This document shows positions 22,765 through 33,720 of a stretch of 60,223 nucleotides of DNA, piece by piece. The notes under the pieces are model-generated. The model searched no databases, was not told the origin of the DNA, and saw only the letters and a program-made list of their open reading frames with translations. Within the stretch, counting starts at the first letter, position 1, and the number at the start of each line of letters is the position of its first letter. The DNA comes from Terana coerulea (taxonomy: Eukaryota; Basidiomycota; Agaricomycetes; Polyporales; Phanerochaetaceae), in the NCBI GenBank assembly GCA_024811115.1, contig JAKOGH010000369.1, positions 1-60,223 on the forward strand. Direction: 5' to 3'. The position numbers were made by a program, and so were the translations under genes.

Positions 22765-24480
22765 CTACCAGCCAAACGACTTATTTCTAACGTCATGCAC
22801 GACGATAAACAACCATCCCAAAAAAATTAGAACGAAGGCAGCAATAACCGCCATTTCTTGCAATGCATTGCCCTTCTTGACCTTTTTGTGCTTCTTTCGT
22901 TTCGCGACCTTCTGCTGTATTTCGGGAGAGGAAGAAGTAGCACTGGCAAGAGCACCCCGAGCTGAGCGCGGGGCTGGGGGCTGAGCCTGACGAGCCGCTG
23001 TCGTGCCGTCGTCGTCGGATTCGTCGCTCGTGCTTGCAGGGATATCGTAGCCATGGTTCCTCATTAGTTGCCGCATCCCCTTCCTTCGTCTCGACGTACA
23101 CCGGCACACCGTTGATGGTCTGGAGGCCGTAGCCGACGTTATTGTCCTGCTTGGAATGGTTGCTGCGAGACGAGTGATTGCTTGTCGACGCTTGACCAAT
23201 GACCAAACCAGAAGTGCTAGGGGGCTCGTCGTCAGCTTGGCGGTTCTTGCGGCACATTGTCTTGTGTGTTGACCAGTGGGCCTTTTGACTGGAAGGCTAA
23301 ATGCATGAGTGGCCGAAATTTTTGTGACTGATGTATCGACTCACCAATTCTCGTCGCAGTATCTGACTATCTGACATCTGCTCACATGAGCAAGTAGCAA
23401 GATTAATCGTGAAGCTGCTATATCCCACGAAGAAGCAACGTACCCTCCACACTGCTTGAACTCTGATAAACCCAGTTTACCGCAATTCCCGCATAGATAC
23501 CCGGTCTTTTCTGAGAGCCAGGAGCCTTGTATGCGAGCAGGACGCGTCTTCTTCGCCTGAACTGCCGCGCGTGCGCTCTGTGGGGGAACCTTCCACTTCT
23601 TTGACTCCAAAATTGTACTGTCAATACGATCAAGCTCGGCTTTGGTCAGATAGGGCGTATACGTTTCAGCAGTGACGTGGTAGATGGGCGGGAATGCGGG
23701 CGAGTCAGGGACTACGTCTTCAGAATCGAGGAAACGAAAGTCGATCCCGGAAGTCGAAGTCGTGTAAGTCGAACGAACCCTGGCCCATGATAAATCGTTT
23801 GGCACCCTGAGAATATTATGACATGGCACTCACCATTGTGGCTGCTTGGACGTCCCATGGAAGAGGTATTGTAGAAGAGACATGAGATGGTCGGCATGGT
23901 ACTGCATGAGCGTAGTCAATTGCTTGTCGATCCTCCGGCCGACATCTACACGCAGGATACAATCCTCAGTATTTCAGTCATCACGCTCGTAATGATGCAC
24001 ACTGCACGCACTGTTGTGATTGCAGTGAACGCACATGACGAGCAAAAAGCGCGTCATTGTGGGGTCTGCGAAGACCATGTGACCGCAGTCTTGCTGTCGT
24101 AGACCAATACATCAGAAATAGGGATAGAAAACACAAACAGGGAGACGCACATTTCGCTTCGCAACGTTTTTTGCAACCTAAAACAATATATATGTATAAG
24201 ACCCTAATATGTGTTGCAGCGGGTCACTTACCTCGTAGTTGTACAGGATGGGTATCCACTGCTTCTGAGAGGTACCTCTCCTGCCTCTAGTCCTTTCCTG
24301 TTCCCATTTGCGTACATGCGCAAGGATCCGCTTGCGCTCCCTGTACTCCACCTCGTCCAGGTCGTCTGCCCGGCCCCGCACATCGTCGAACTTGCTTGAA
24401 ACGTCGTTCATAGCCACGCTCATGTCCCGGCATTGTAGAAGGCGACGAGTGGCACACGTCTCGGATATGTTAATGGACAT
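22765..24480 (-). CDS. MYND zinc-finger protein with C-terminal membrane anchor
   Basis: The first in-frame ATG is at 24480 (MSINISETCATRRLLQCRD); the frame stays open slightly upstream (LLSWDGPS), so a 5' exon is possible. Exons follow with WIPILYNYE, MSLLQYLFHGTSKQPQW and IYHVTAETYTPYLTKAELD. The MYND finger is CGNCGKLGLSEFKQCGG, then CQIVRYCDEN, then after an intron QSKAHWSTHKTMC: the C-x2-C...C-x2-C...H-x3-C pattern. After it come a disordered region, a Lys-rich patch (VAKRKKHKKVKK) and one hydrophobic helix (MAVIAAFVLIFLGWLFIVV) before the stop at 22765-22767. The coding frame slips by one base at a C4 run (23077-23080, G4 on the coding strand); removing one base gives a smooth VETKEGMRQLMRNHGYD. 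MYND domains bind proteins; the anchor suggests an ER or outer-membrane location. Confidence 0.72.
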
Positions 24481-24966
24481 CGACGGGCCATCCCAGCTGA
24501 GCAAAACCCAATGATGATCAGCATTAGGCTCAGCAGAAATTCATAGCAAGAATTTGCCCACTAGGGAAGTCGACTGAGCTCGGTAAGGGCACCCCAGTTC
24601 ATGTGAGATGGTGGTGGTGGTGGTGAAGGCAGAAATCTGAGTTCTCCAAGCTTCAGAGATTATAAGAGCCATCAGTGGCTTCGAGCTTTCAGGTGCAGGC
24701 GACGTGAAGAGAACAAAGACAGAACCTGCCAGTGGCGTCGGCAATCTCCGAACTTCATAAATCGTGGCGCTTGGATGTGAGAGGAGTGTGACCAAGAGCG
24801 TTCTCGTCACGCATGCCTCGTTCTGCGGTGTTTTGGATAACCAAACCAGTCGCATATCGTCGCTCAAGATGCCCTGTATTGAAGGCCACAAATACGTACT
24901 TATTTTACTGAAGACTAGGCACAGACTCTTCAGTGTCCCAAGCTCGCAGTCTCTGTTACTCTAATC
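24481..24966. other. Gap between MYND gene and GH47 gene
   Basis: A minus-strand ORF of 116 codons (24891-24541, MWPSIQGILSDDMRLVWLS) fills much of this gap. A GTGGGC..CTCAG intron-like stretch (ending ~24499) would join it towards the MYND gene, but the phases do not match. It may be a 5' exon with another splice choice or noise. Confidence 0.35.
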
Positions 24967-27407
24967 TTATGGGTGGCTTGTCGGGGACAGGAGGGGCGCT
25001 GGGCTGACGTTGGGGCCCTTAGTAGTTGGCGTGAACGGAAGCTTCAGCTTATGGCCGCCCCCGACCTTGCCGCTTCCGTACACGGGTTTAGCTGCCGGCG
25101 CCTTGAACGGATGGGCCTCGGTATTGAACACCCCTGTGTTCGTGTTAACATCCGTCGACACCGAGTGTAGTGTGTACTCACATTGGTCGATGCTAATGTG
25201 GTTAGGGTCGTCAAAAGTGAGGTACCTAGGGAAAAGCTCGTCAGCATTACATCCGTTGATCGCCAAGCAGACCACTTACAAGTACTTCAGGACTTCGGCG
25301 AACCAGAAGCTCTCGGTATCGTCAATAAAGTAGTTCGTGTCCTCGGTTTTGTTTGGGTTGTTCACGTTCCAGATACCTGCAAAGCCGACTGGGGCGCTCA
25401 AAAACTTCTGGAAGCTTTGGGTGGCGGCGGCGGCGCGGTCCAGGTACTTGGTGTCACCGGTGACACGCCATGCGTAGAAGTTGCTCTCGAGGACCTCTGG
25501 GCGGAGGTAGTAGTACTCCGCACCAGACTGCAGGAAAAAGCCATGCTGCTGGTAGAAGGCAAGATCATCTGCAGTGACCTGCTGGTTGGTGATGTTGCCC
25601 TTGTTCGAGAAGTACGCAAACGCTTCCATGCCGATGCCGGTCCTAAAGGATATATTGGTTAGGGCGGAGTCTACGCTAAACAATGGTTACCACCCACGCA
25701 GTGCTAGCATAAGTGTTCCAGCATGCATCGTTCAGCTTGAGCGCAGTGTTGACAATGGTGTTATTGTTCAGCATCTTGCCACCTAATCATCGTGTCGCTT
25801 AATAAAACTCTCTGTATAGCTCACAGTATGCACGCACCAAGCAGCCAGTTTCCGGCATGGAAGCACGCGAGATGAGAACCAACATTGATGATGTTCCCGG
25901 ACTCATCGAAGTCAGCAAGGTAGAGGTGGTTTCCGACTGTGGATGTCTAAAAGCCTCGAATGAGTGAAATCCTAGCTCCAGGTGAGTCTCAAAGACGTAC
26001 GACAGCCAAAGTCTTTATGGAAGAGTCGACGGCCGTTGCCCAGGTGTCAGCGAAGATGTTGTCGTTGGTGTTCGTGAGACGTGGGTACTTGATGAGGTAC
26101 TCGAAGTAGCTATCGGAACCGCCTCCCCACGTCTGACCAAGGATCAGTAAGGTGCAGGAGAGCGGATTCACGAAAAAAACGTACAACGTAAGAGTCGCTA
26201 GTATTTCCAGTCGTGGGATCAATTCCTTGTCCAGCGAGGCCTAAGGAAATTGGTCAGAGCCGGAAGAGCCCCAAGCAGTGGGAGACATTACCTGGCAATG
26301 GGTCGGGCTGGTGGTCATTGTTACCATTCATATCTGACCACTCATGGTGTTTTGAGAAAACCTACCAGGCTGATAATTTGCCTCACGGATCCTTCCGCCA
26401 GCTGACGATAGGTGTCGTTTCCGGTGTACTCACTACACAATATCAGTAACCCCACTCACAAAATCAAAGTAAAGCGACTCACGCCAATCGGGACCATTCT
26501 AAGGTCAACTGCGAACAGCGTTTAACAGCGCTCTCTGCGGGCAAGGAAACCACTCACAGTTCCTGCTTCGGCGATGTTTGAAGTAGCTATCTGCGGAGTG
26601 CTGGTGTTGAAATCGACCTCGCCATACGGGACCGCGTTTTTCTGACGAGTGGCCCAGGTGAGAACGAGGGCGCATATGATGAAATGAATAGTCTTACTCC
26701 GACCCAAGCCACGGACATCTTATCAGCAACCTGCTTCGCCTTTTCTATGAGCACTGGGAACTTCTTGCCGCTAAGCTCATAAGCACTTAGCGAACTCGCA
26801 AGATACCGAATGGTAGTCTCGAAGACGCTATATTGAGATAGATGAGTCAAGAATCATGCAATAGCGTATAGGAGTACTAACCTGGTAGTACTATCTGTAT
26901 GTGAGATGCTGAAGTCGATGTGGCTAGTAAAGTTCACGGCTTCTTGGAACAGTTCCTGAGTGAAGTAATCAGTCTTCGCATGGGATCAGACCACAACAAA
27001 CATAAAAAGTACCTCTTCACCCATGATATACTGGATAAAATGTGGCTCAGTAACCGTGGGTCATTAGGATCATTTTGCCCACCACGCACAAGTGTGGTGA
27101 GGGCATCCACTATGGTAGCGCCCCATCCATTCCGGCCGTCAGTGAAGGACTTTGAGACGGGAGTCAAATCATCATGACCAAATGCGAACTTCCTGTTTTG
27201 CGAACACGGTCACTAACGTATACTGTCAAGATGCTAAGAAGCTTACTTGTAGGCGCTGTAGCTATCCAGAAAAATGCTTTTGACTGCCTGTTGGCGAGAG
27301 GCAGAATTCGGAGGCAGAACCAAGAAGGGTTTCTGAGCAGGGCCAGCGACGACGCTAGATACCCCGCCGAGAGCGAGAAGAGCGACGGCGGTCGAGACTG
27401 CGCGCAT
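24967..27407 (-). CDS. Secreted GH47 alpha-1,2-mannosidase
   Basis: The ATG at 27407 gives the signal peptide MRAVSTAVALLALGGVSSLA, then QQAVKSIFLDSYSAYK and, after an intron, FAFGHDDLTPVSKSFTDGRN followed by GWGATIVDALTTL, the start of the GH47 (alpha/alpha)7 barrel. Other family motifs are WGGGSDSYFEYLIKYP (~26090), YYYLRPEVLESNFYAWRVTG (~25490), NYFIDDTESFWFAEVLKYL (~25310) and the terminal FNTEAHPFKAP (~25120), whose TEAHP Thr normally coordinates the essential calcium. The stop is at 24967-24969. About ten introns. GH47 enzymes are inverting, calcium-dependent exo-mannosidases trimming alpha-1,2-mannose from N-glycans. The cleavable signal peptide rather than a type II anchor suggests a secreted or lumenal form. 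Confidence 0.9.
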
Positions 27408-28184
27408 TGTCGCGATAGGTGTGCTGGCTGCTAGACGGGGGTCTAACGAGGGGCGACGCTACATCGTCGGAGTGAAAGCCATTTATACGACCAACGTTGA
27501 TGATCTTCTGGACGCCGGCGCGGGGCGATTTGAGTATTTGCCTGCTATTTCGGTGACGGCAGTCAGTTCCATGGGTTGATGGGGTCGGAAGGGTTGAGGA
27601 ATACGGACGAAGCGGTGTCCGCGCAGGTGCTCAGGTCGCTGACGGATCCTATTTCGAACGACGCATATGCAAGCGTGTACGCGCGAGCACCTGAATAGCA
27701 CAAGGGCACTCACATGATTGGAAGGGGTATCGTCGATAGAAGCCACTGCACCAGACAGATTCTGATGCGCCTGCATACAGCGGAGCGGTTGGTCTAGTAT
27801 CACCCAGGATGCAATGCTCGCAAAGTCGAAGTTTGTTCAGCAGCAGAACTCCTCGAGCCGGACAAACTGCGGCATCTGGGCTTGCGGTCTGGCTATGTCC
27901 GAGGCTTGAGCGAGCTTGATAAATTTAGTGAAGGGACCTGTGGAGAGTTGCACGCGAAATACTTCGAAGGTGCTCCATGTACGCTGCCGGAGACCCGTGA
28001 TGGGCACTATATAGCAGAGCTGATCAGAGAAGCGAAGAAGTCTTGAACACCTTCCGCAGGGTATTCTTATCTCCGTCAAAGCCATACGGTCGCCAGCATG
28101 GCCAGAGTTCACATTTGTAGGCAGCCCTTATCATTCCAGCGTATCTGTCAAATGGGTTATGTTCCGCAAAAGAGGTTAAGTACA
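27408..28184. other. Intergenic: GH47 promoter and F-box gene 3' flank
   Basis: 777 bp. A 91-codon minus ORF (28112-27837, starts MNSGHAGDRMALTEI, contains CGRCSRLLRFSDQLC) and another at 27803-27483 occur, neither with a recognisable domain nor a convincing splice partner. No repeats or RNA genes are seen. Confidence 0.4.
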
Positions 28185-30845
28185 TCACGCAGGCGCAGGA
28201 AGAGGTGCAGATGCAACGGGAGGCGTGTCCTCGTAAAAGTCTTCATCTCCAATCCATTCTATGCCATGTCTGCAAGACGTCACGCGATCAGTAGGCGCTA
28301 CTGGCAACACGCGGAAGACTCACTTCTCTTTCGCATGTGACCTCAGTCCGTCGAAGGTATACGTTCTCAGTTGCTTCTTGTCCAGACGAATTTCGGATGA
28401 AGGTGTTCGTCCTTTCGGCTTGCTTGCCAATTCAGCAGTAGCCGTCTGACGAGGTCCAATCGCGGCAGGGTCACCGGGGATGTCTTCGGCGGGCTTCTCG
28501 GTTGTCGCTGAAGGAGCCTGAAGACAGTGACGACATCGAAAGACACGTTGTCTGCGATCGTATTCGTTGCTCTTGTTGAGGAGCCGCCGACACGAGCCGG
28601 GTACTACCGCCGGGCCGTCGAATGACTGCCGCTCCGGTGCCAGTCCGATTTGCATACTCTCGTGACGATGGCAATGGCGTAGCTATGCGAAACGGTCAAA
28701 CGCGGGCTGGATCAAACCCATAACTACATACCATCGAGGGAAAATCCATCCTGATCCGCGCAGGGCAAGACTGACAGATAATCCGAGTATTAAGGCTTCG
28801 CACTCCTTCAATGGATCCAGCATCCTCGGCATCGAGGCCACACGACGCAAGAAGCAACTTGACGACATCTATGGCCTATTGTCGGAGGTCAACCACGACG
28901 GCAAACATAGCGATGCGAGAAACCTCCACCGGACGTACCTTTTGGTCGGCAACAAAACGGCTTGGGTTCCAAGCCTCCTTGTTACGTGCCGCTTTGGAGT
29001 GCGAGCACCGATGCTGGCAGGCCTGCGAGAAGTCCAGCCCGGAGTCATCAAATCCCTTTTGATTGCTTTTTTCGTCACATTTCACGCATCGAAAGCGGGC
29101 AGTGAGGCGATCCACAGGGTGAAGCTTCTTTGAACTCGCGGTTTTCCATCCTGGAAAACCAAGCACGGTACCAAGCGCAGCCCTGGCCTCTATCTGCCAG
29201 CGAATAAGATCTTCATTGACCAGATCAGTCACAATCTTCGAATGTTTGAGTTCCCTGGCAACACCAAGACTGGGGGCATTGGAAGGCTTGTACTGTATAC
29301 GCTCAACCATGGGTAACTTGCGGAATTCAGGCAGAGTTGGCAAAACAGTGGCCGTTCTGCCAGTGGTCTTGAGGCGGTCATAAAACGTTGCCACGTCATC
29401 TCGTCGTTTGCGATAACTAGCTTCATCTTCACGTCTTTGGCGAGCCTCTTGCATGCTCAGTATTTCAGACTCTGCGTTCTGGAGTACATTATCGACATCT
29501 ACACATAAACCCACGAATTAGTTCAGTCTACACAAACAGTAACGTGCGTACGTCGAGCGCTCATGATCTCCAGGCTCGTATTCATTTGTCGGTATAGCGA
29601 GCCAAAGCTAGGGGATTGCAGGAGGTCCCATGACGCCCATCCGTGCTTTTCTGCGAGGTTCTTCGTCCTAGAATTCAAAACCATGCTTGAAATGAGTCAT
29701 ACACCACTCGGCTGCTCTTCCTAACTCACATCGAGTGATTCGCGACGAAAACGGTTCTTGCCCGACGTCTGTAACTATTCCTCCATTTGATCAACGATAG
29801 AGCCAGCTGGGGAGGCTTTGTATCAGTACTCATCACCGAGGTTGCATATAGGTACACAAGCCTGTGTCTTGAGCTCTAGCCTCGCAACTTCATAATCCTT
29901 CTCATTGATATATGCTGTCATTGTTGTTGGCGACAACGCAGCCTTGTTGTATTCGTCGACAGCATTAAGCCAGACACTTCTCCGAGTTACTATGCCACCA
30001 ACTACAGGAGCTAGTGCATACTCGTCTTCGTCTGTACAGCCTTCGTTAGCGCAGGAAACGGGAAACTTCTGCAGAGATGTAACGGACCAAGGGGTGGAAT
30101 ACCTGACATTAAGGTGAGATCCGCAGGTCTTGAGCGAGGAGAAAGACATACCAGGCTGCAGGGGTTCAATCCGAGGTATCCATTCCAAGATAGAAGAATA
30201 GCGGTCGTGTTCGAATGAGACATGTAGGATGGACTTCGAATGCTGTCTCGAGCCGCTGTTTATCGCACAACGTAAGTACAACAAGACCTTGTGCTTCAAA
30301 GACTGAGTTGCCTACATCCAATCTCTCCTGCATTTACCCTTTCCGATGTTCAGCCTCATGTATGCGGCACTGCCTACGCAAGGCTCACCTTCTCGCATAA
30401 CCTCAGCCTTATTGCAAAGGATGCTAACATATTTTTCGTCTTCTTCCCGCATACCTAGCAGAAAATTATCCTAGTCAATGCATGCGCGCATGAGCATGGC
30501 GATGACTGCACTTTACCTCGCATGAACCCGTGTCGAAAGAAATGCCGCATAGGCGGATTCAGTGAAGTTAGGGGTTGGGCTTGGGATAGGCGGATCGAAC
30601 CTAGTCCGAGCCCGTTTCCAAATGAAAACTGAAGCAGGATTTGCGACAAGTGTAGCGCAGAAGTATTTGCTCGTGCGTGCTAATGCGAGGACGTCACGAG
30701 GGGTCGTGTAGGAGAGAATCTCTGCCAGCAGCTCGAGCGGAACAGAACCTATCAGGCACTGAGGAACCTGAGCATTCTCAGCATCATGTGTGGACTTCAT
30801 CCGTTTGCTCTTGGGTAATATCTCGGGATCTTGCAAAGGATTCAT
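28185..30845 (-). CDS. F-box protein (Agaricomycete type)
   Basis: The ATG at 30845 opens MNPLQDPEILPKSKRMKSTH, then a canonical F-box: SVPLELLAEILSYTTPRDVL, ALARTSKYFCATL, followed by FIWKRARTRFDPPIPSPTPN and FTESAYAAFLSTR. A Cys-containing exon (CANEGCTDEDEYALAPVVGG, ~30040) carries on into DEYNKAALSPTTMTAYINE. Then come a charged helical exon (29510-28880, NVLQNAESEILSMQEARQRR) with C-x2-C/H-x-C-like residues (RFRCVKCDEK, ACQHRCSHSKA), RTYTFDGLRSHAKEKHG, and the terminal IEWIGDEDFYEDTPPVASAP ending at the stop 28185-28187. F-box proteins bind Skp1 and present substrates to SCF ubiquitin ligases. The degenerate Cys/His C-terminus probably forms the substrate-binding part. Such F-box genes are greatly expanded in mushrooms. 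Confidence 0.8.
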
Positions 30846-31270
30846 GATTGTTGTCTAGGTCGATGTGGTCTTCAAAGACAAGGACCTTGAACGCGACGGC
30901 CCAACGCCACTTAACTTGCACGACTGCGATGTGTTATGCCACGGATGCGTGCGTGCAGGTCTTTAGAGCTGCTGCGAAGGTGAACGACTGGTATTAGAGC
31001 GCGAGATGGCGGGAAGCGAGGGAGAAGGAAAGAGATGAGATGTCTGATGAGCAACAGATGAGCAGCTCTTGATGGGCGCTAACGTAAACACACAAACGCC
31101 ACAAGGCCAACGCACGCCGTCCTCGGTCAAGCCGAAGATGGTTCAGTAGGATATGAATAGCTTGAAAGCTAGGGAATATAACACAAGTAAATATACGTGC
31201 GAGACTTATAGCGATACGGCGATAATAGCGACAGGGAACAGCAAGACTCTACATCGAAGAATACCACGCT
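30846..31270. other. F-box promoter and remodeller-gene 3' flank
   Basis: 425 bp with no ORF of coding character. It holds the upstream region of the minus-strand F-box gene and the 3' flank of the SWIRM-SANT gene. Confidence 0.45.
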
Positions 31271-33508
31271 TCATCCTAGGTTAGCAATATTAGGTGTCTC
31301 GACAGGACCCATGTCTCCCTCCATCGACGCGTCCTGCACTTCGTTGATTCTCGAGCCACTAGCAGCGAGAGCGCCCTCAGCTTGGTCGGCAACTGCTTGC
31401 AGTGCTGCCGGCGCGCTGACACCTGCCTGACTTTTCGCCAACTCTCCCCTTGACCGTGTCCAACATCTTCTTCAGACCGATTCTTTCGTTGACCAGGGCC
31501 ATCCGCGCACTTTCGAGACTCTTCCGCTCATCCTCAAGAAGCTCTTCAAGCTCCTCGAACTGAGCCGTCTTCAGCTCGAGCTTGGTGAGCGTGAGCTTGA
31601 TGACGGTGGCCAGTGTCGAGCGGATGTGCCGGTCTTCGGCATCTGCCAAATCTCGTGCAGCTCTTGACGACGATTTGAGAGCCAGGTTCGCCGCCCGCAC
31701 GACTTTGGAGTGAGGGATACTTGTCTTTGGCTGCGAGAATTCGGTTGAAGTCTCCCCGTCGACGGCCATATCTTCCGTGGTAGCAGGTTTAGGTGAGACG
31801 GCTTCGCCTGAAGAACCAGCGACAGCATCTGCCTGCTCTTTGGATACATCCTCCTCCATCCTGTCCTCCGCCTTGTCCTCTACCTTCTCCGCTGCTGTCT
31901 CGCCTTCCGCTGATGGCCCTGCTTTCTCCTCTCCGCTGGTTTCGTCCGCACTCTTCTTGTCCCCGTCCGTGAGCTCTTGCAGCGCCGTCTTCGCCGCTTC
32001 CGCAGCCACACCGGGTCCCACTACGCCAGCCAGGAACGCGACCACGCTCATGACTGGATTGTCTGCCTGTTCAAAAGGTACCCTTGCGTATCGTAGCGGC
32101 CCCATGCTGCCTTCTGTAGCAATGTACTGATCCTCGATGGGGAGCTGAAGGAATTTCCGGATGCATTGCTGCGCCGACCGAGTGCCCACATGACGTTCAA
32201 TCTCTGACCAGTCATCATCGTACATTTCCACCCCCTCCAACAGCCTGAGGACCTCTTGGTCTGTCCAATCCTCATCCGCATCAACACCGGACCCGTGGTG
32301 TATCCCATTTGTGCCAGGAGCTTGCGTCAACTTGACGAAATCGCCGCTGAACATTGTTGACGGGAAGCGACCATCAAGGTAGCAAGGCGAGCACAGCTCG
32401 AAGTCTTTGACTTTGAGCGAGTGGTACCGTACAGGGGTGCAGTCCGAGCCGCATGTATCGCACTGATGCTTGACGTCTACGGGGCGACCGTTCTCCTCCG
32501 CGGCGCCGTTGGTGAGGGCAGCAGCGTCGGCAGGGGTGACCTGGCGAGAAGCTTTCGCGGAAGTCTGATACATGGAAGAACGGAGCTCAAGCGAGGCAGG
32601 TGTACTCGAGGGCTGCGGCTTCGCTGCACCATTGGTAGTAGGGGCGTTGGGATGATTGGACGGACGAGTACCGGGATGCAACGACTGGAGTCCACGAGGG
32701 GTGTCAAGAATCACCCGGAAATGACCAGTGAATGGCGGGGCCAGTGCAGCAGGTCGTTGTTCGGGATCAATCTACAGGCCATGTTTTGTTAAGACGAAGT
32801 TACCGAAGTCTGAACGAGGCGCACCTGGTAGTTAACTAACCCCCACTGTTCCAAGAACGCGTGCACCCGCATTATGGCACAGACGTCTCCAGCCAAGTTC
32901 CTTCGGCATGCGGTAACGGTGAGGTATTCTGTGGGTCGCATGCGATACGCGTTAATCATGAAGTCGCGGTAGTCCTTGTATATCGCAGGTGTCTTGGACC
33001 TATTGCGCGAGTTGAAGAACTCAGGCAAGGCGCGACGCTCGACTGGATGAATCTTCGACATGTCAAACCAGGCCGCGTAGGAAGGAATGATGACCTCGTG
33101 CGTCTGAGCCGCAAGATACTTGCGTGCTTGCTCTTCGAGCTTCAGACGTGTGGCCTCCAGCTGAGCAGCGTCTTCCTCGTCGTTCTCATCGCCAGACTCG
33201 CCCTCTTCGTCCGCGACGTCTCCGCCCTCAGCCATGGACACGTCCCCAGCATCATCGGCATCGTCCGTCTTCAGCTGACGAAGAGCAGGGAGCGCGTTAT
33301 TAGCTGCCACAGCGTCCGAAGCAGGGTCCGTTGGTGGTAAGTTGGCGAGTTCACCGCCCTGTATTGGTTCGAGTTCGCTCCGCTTGCCTGGTGCGTTCTC
33401 TGGGTCGACAGGAGTCACGCCTTGATTTTGTTCTGGAACAGTAAGTCGAATGCGTTTTGCATCTGAGGAAGATGGCGAAGGTGAAGCGGTGCGTTTGGGT
33501 GAAGACAT
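31271..33508 (-). CDS. RSC8: SWI/SNF-RSC complex subunit with SWIRM, ZZ and SANT domains
   Basis: The ATG at 33508 ([20 protein letters not shown]) starts an acidic, disordered N-terminus. The SWIRM domain follows ([52 protein letters not shown]; residues ~140-230), then after an intron a ZZ finger ([27 protein letters not shown]), a SANT domain ([37 protein letters not shown]) and a leucine-zipper-like coiled coil ([20 protein letters not shown]). This is the order of yeast Rsc8 and related Swi3-family scaffolds, obligate dimers in SWI/SNF-class nucleosome remodellers. As given, the frame would end at 31377. Removing one base from a C4 run (31446-31449, G4 on the coding strand) restores [18 protein letters not shown] and a tail ending at 31271-31273. 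The gene is essential in most fungi, so I treat this as a likely sequencing error. Confidence 0.88.
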
Positions 33509-33720
33509 AGTGCCGTGAGCTCGGGGATCGGAGGCAGGAAAGAGTTACAGCCTGCCAGTAAGTAGCGCTGCGTAGCCGCATAAGTGCGGGAAAGTACTGA
33601 ATGTATCCAAGTAACTGATGGGGTAAGACTTCTGAGGTCTTGCTTTGGCGCACACCGTCCCTCTTCCTCCGTACCCCGCTCTCGTTACCCTCGCATGAGG
33701 GCTTTCTGGCTCGCAAGTCT
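33509..33720. promoter_or_regulatory. Divergent promoter between the SWIRM-SANT gene and the mitochondrial protein gene
   Basis: About 210 bp separate two head-to-head start codons (33508 minus, 33721 plus), so the promoters must overlap here. I see no clear TATA box. The plus-strand frame stays open to 33640 without an ATG before 33721. Confidence 0.5.
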
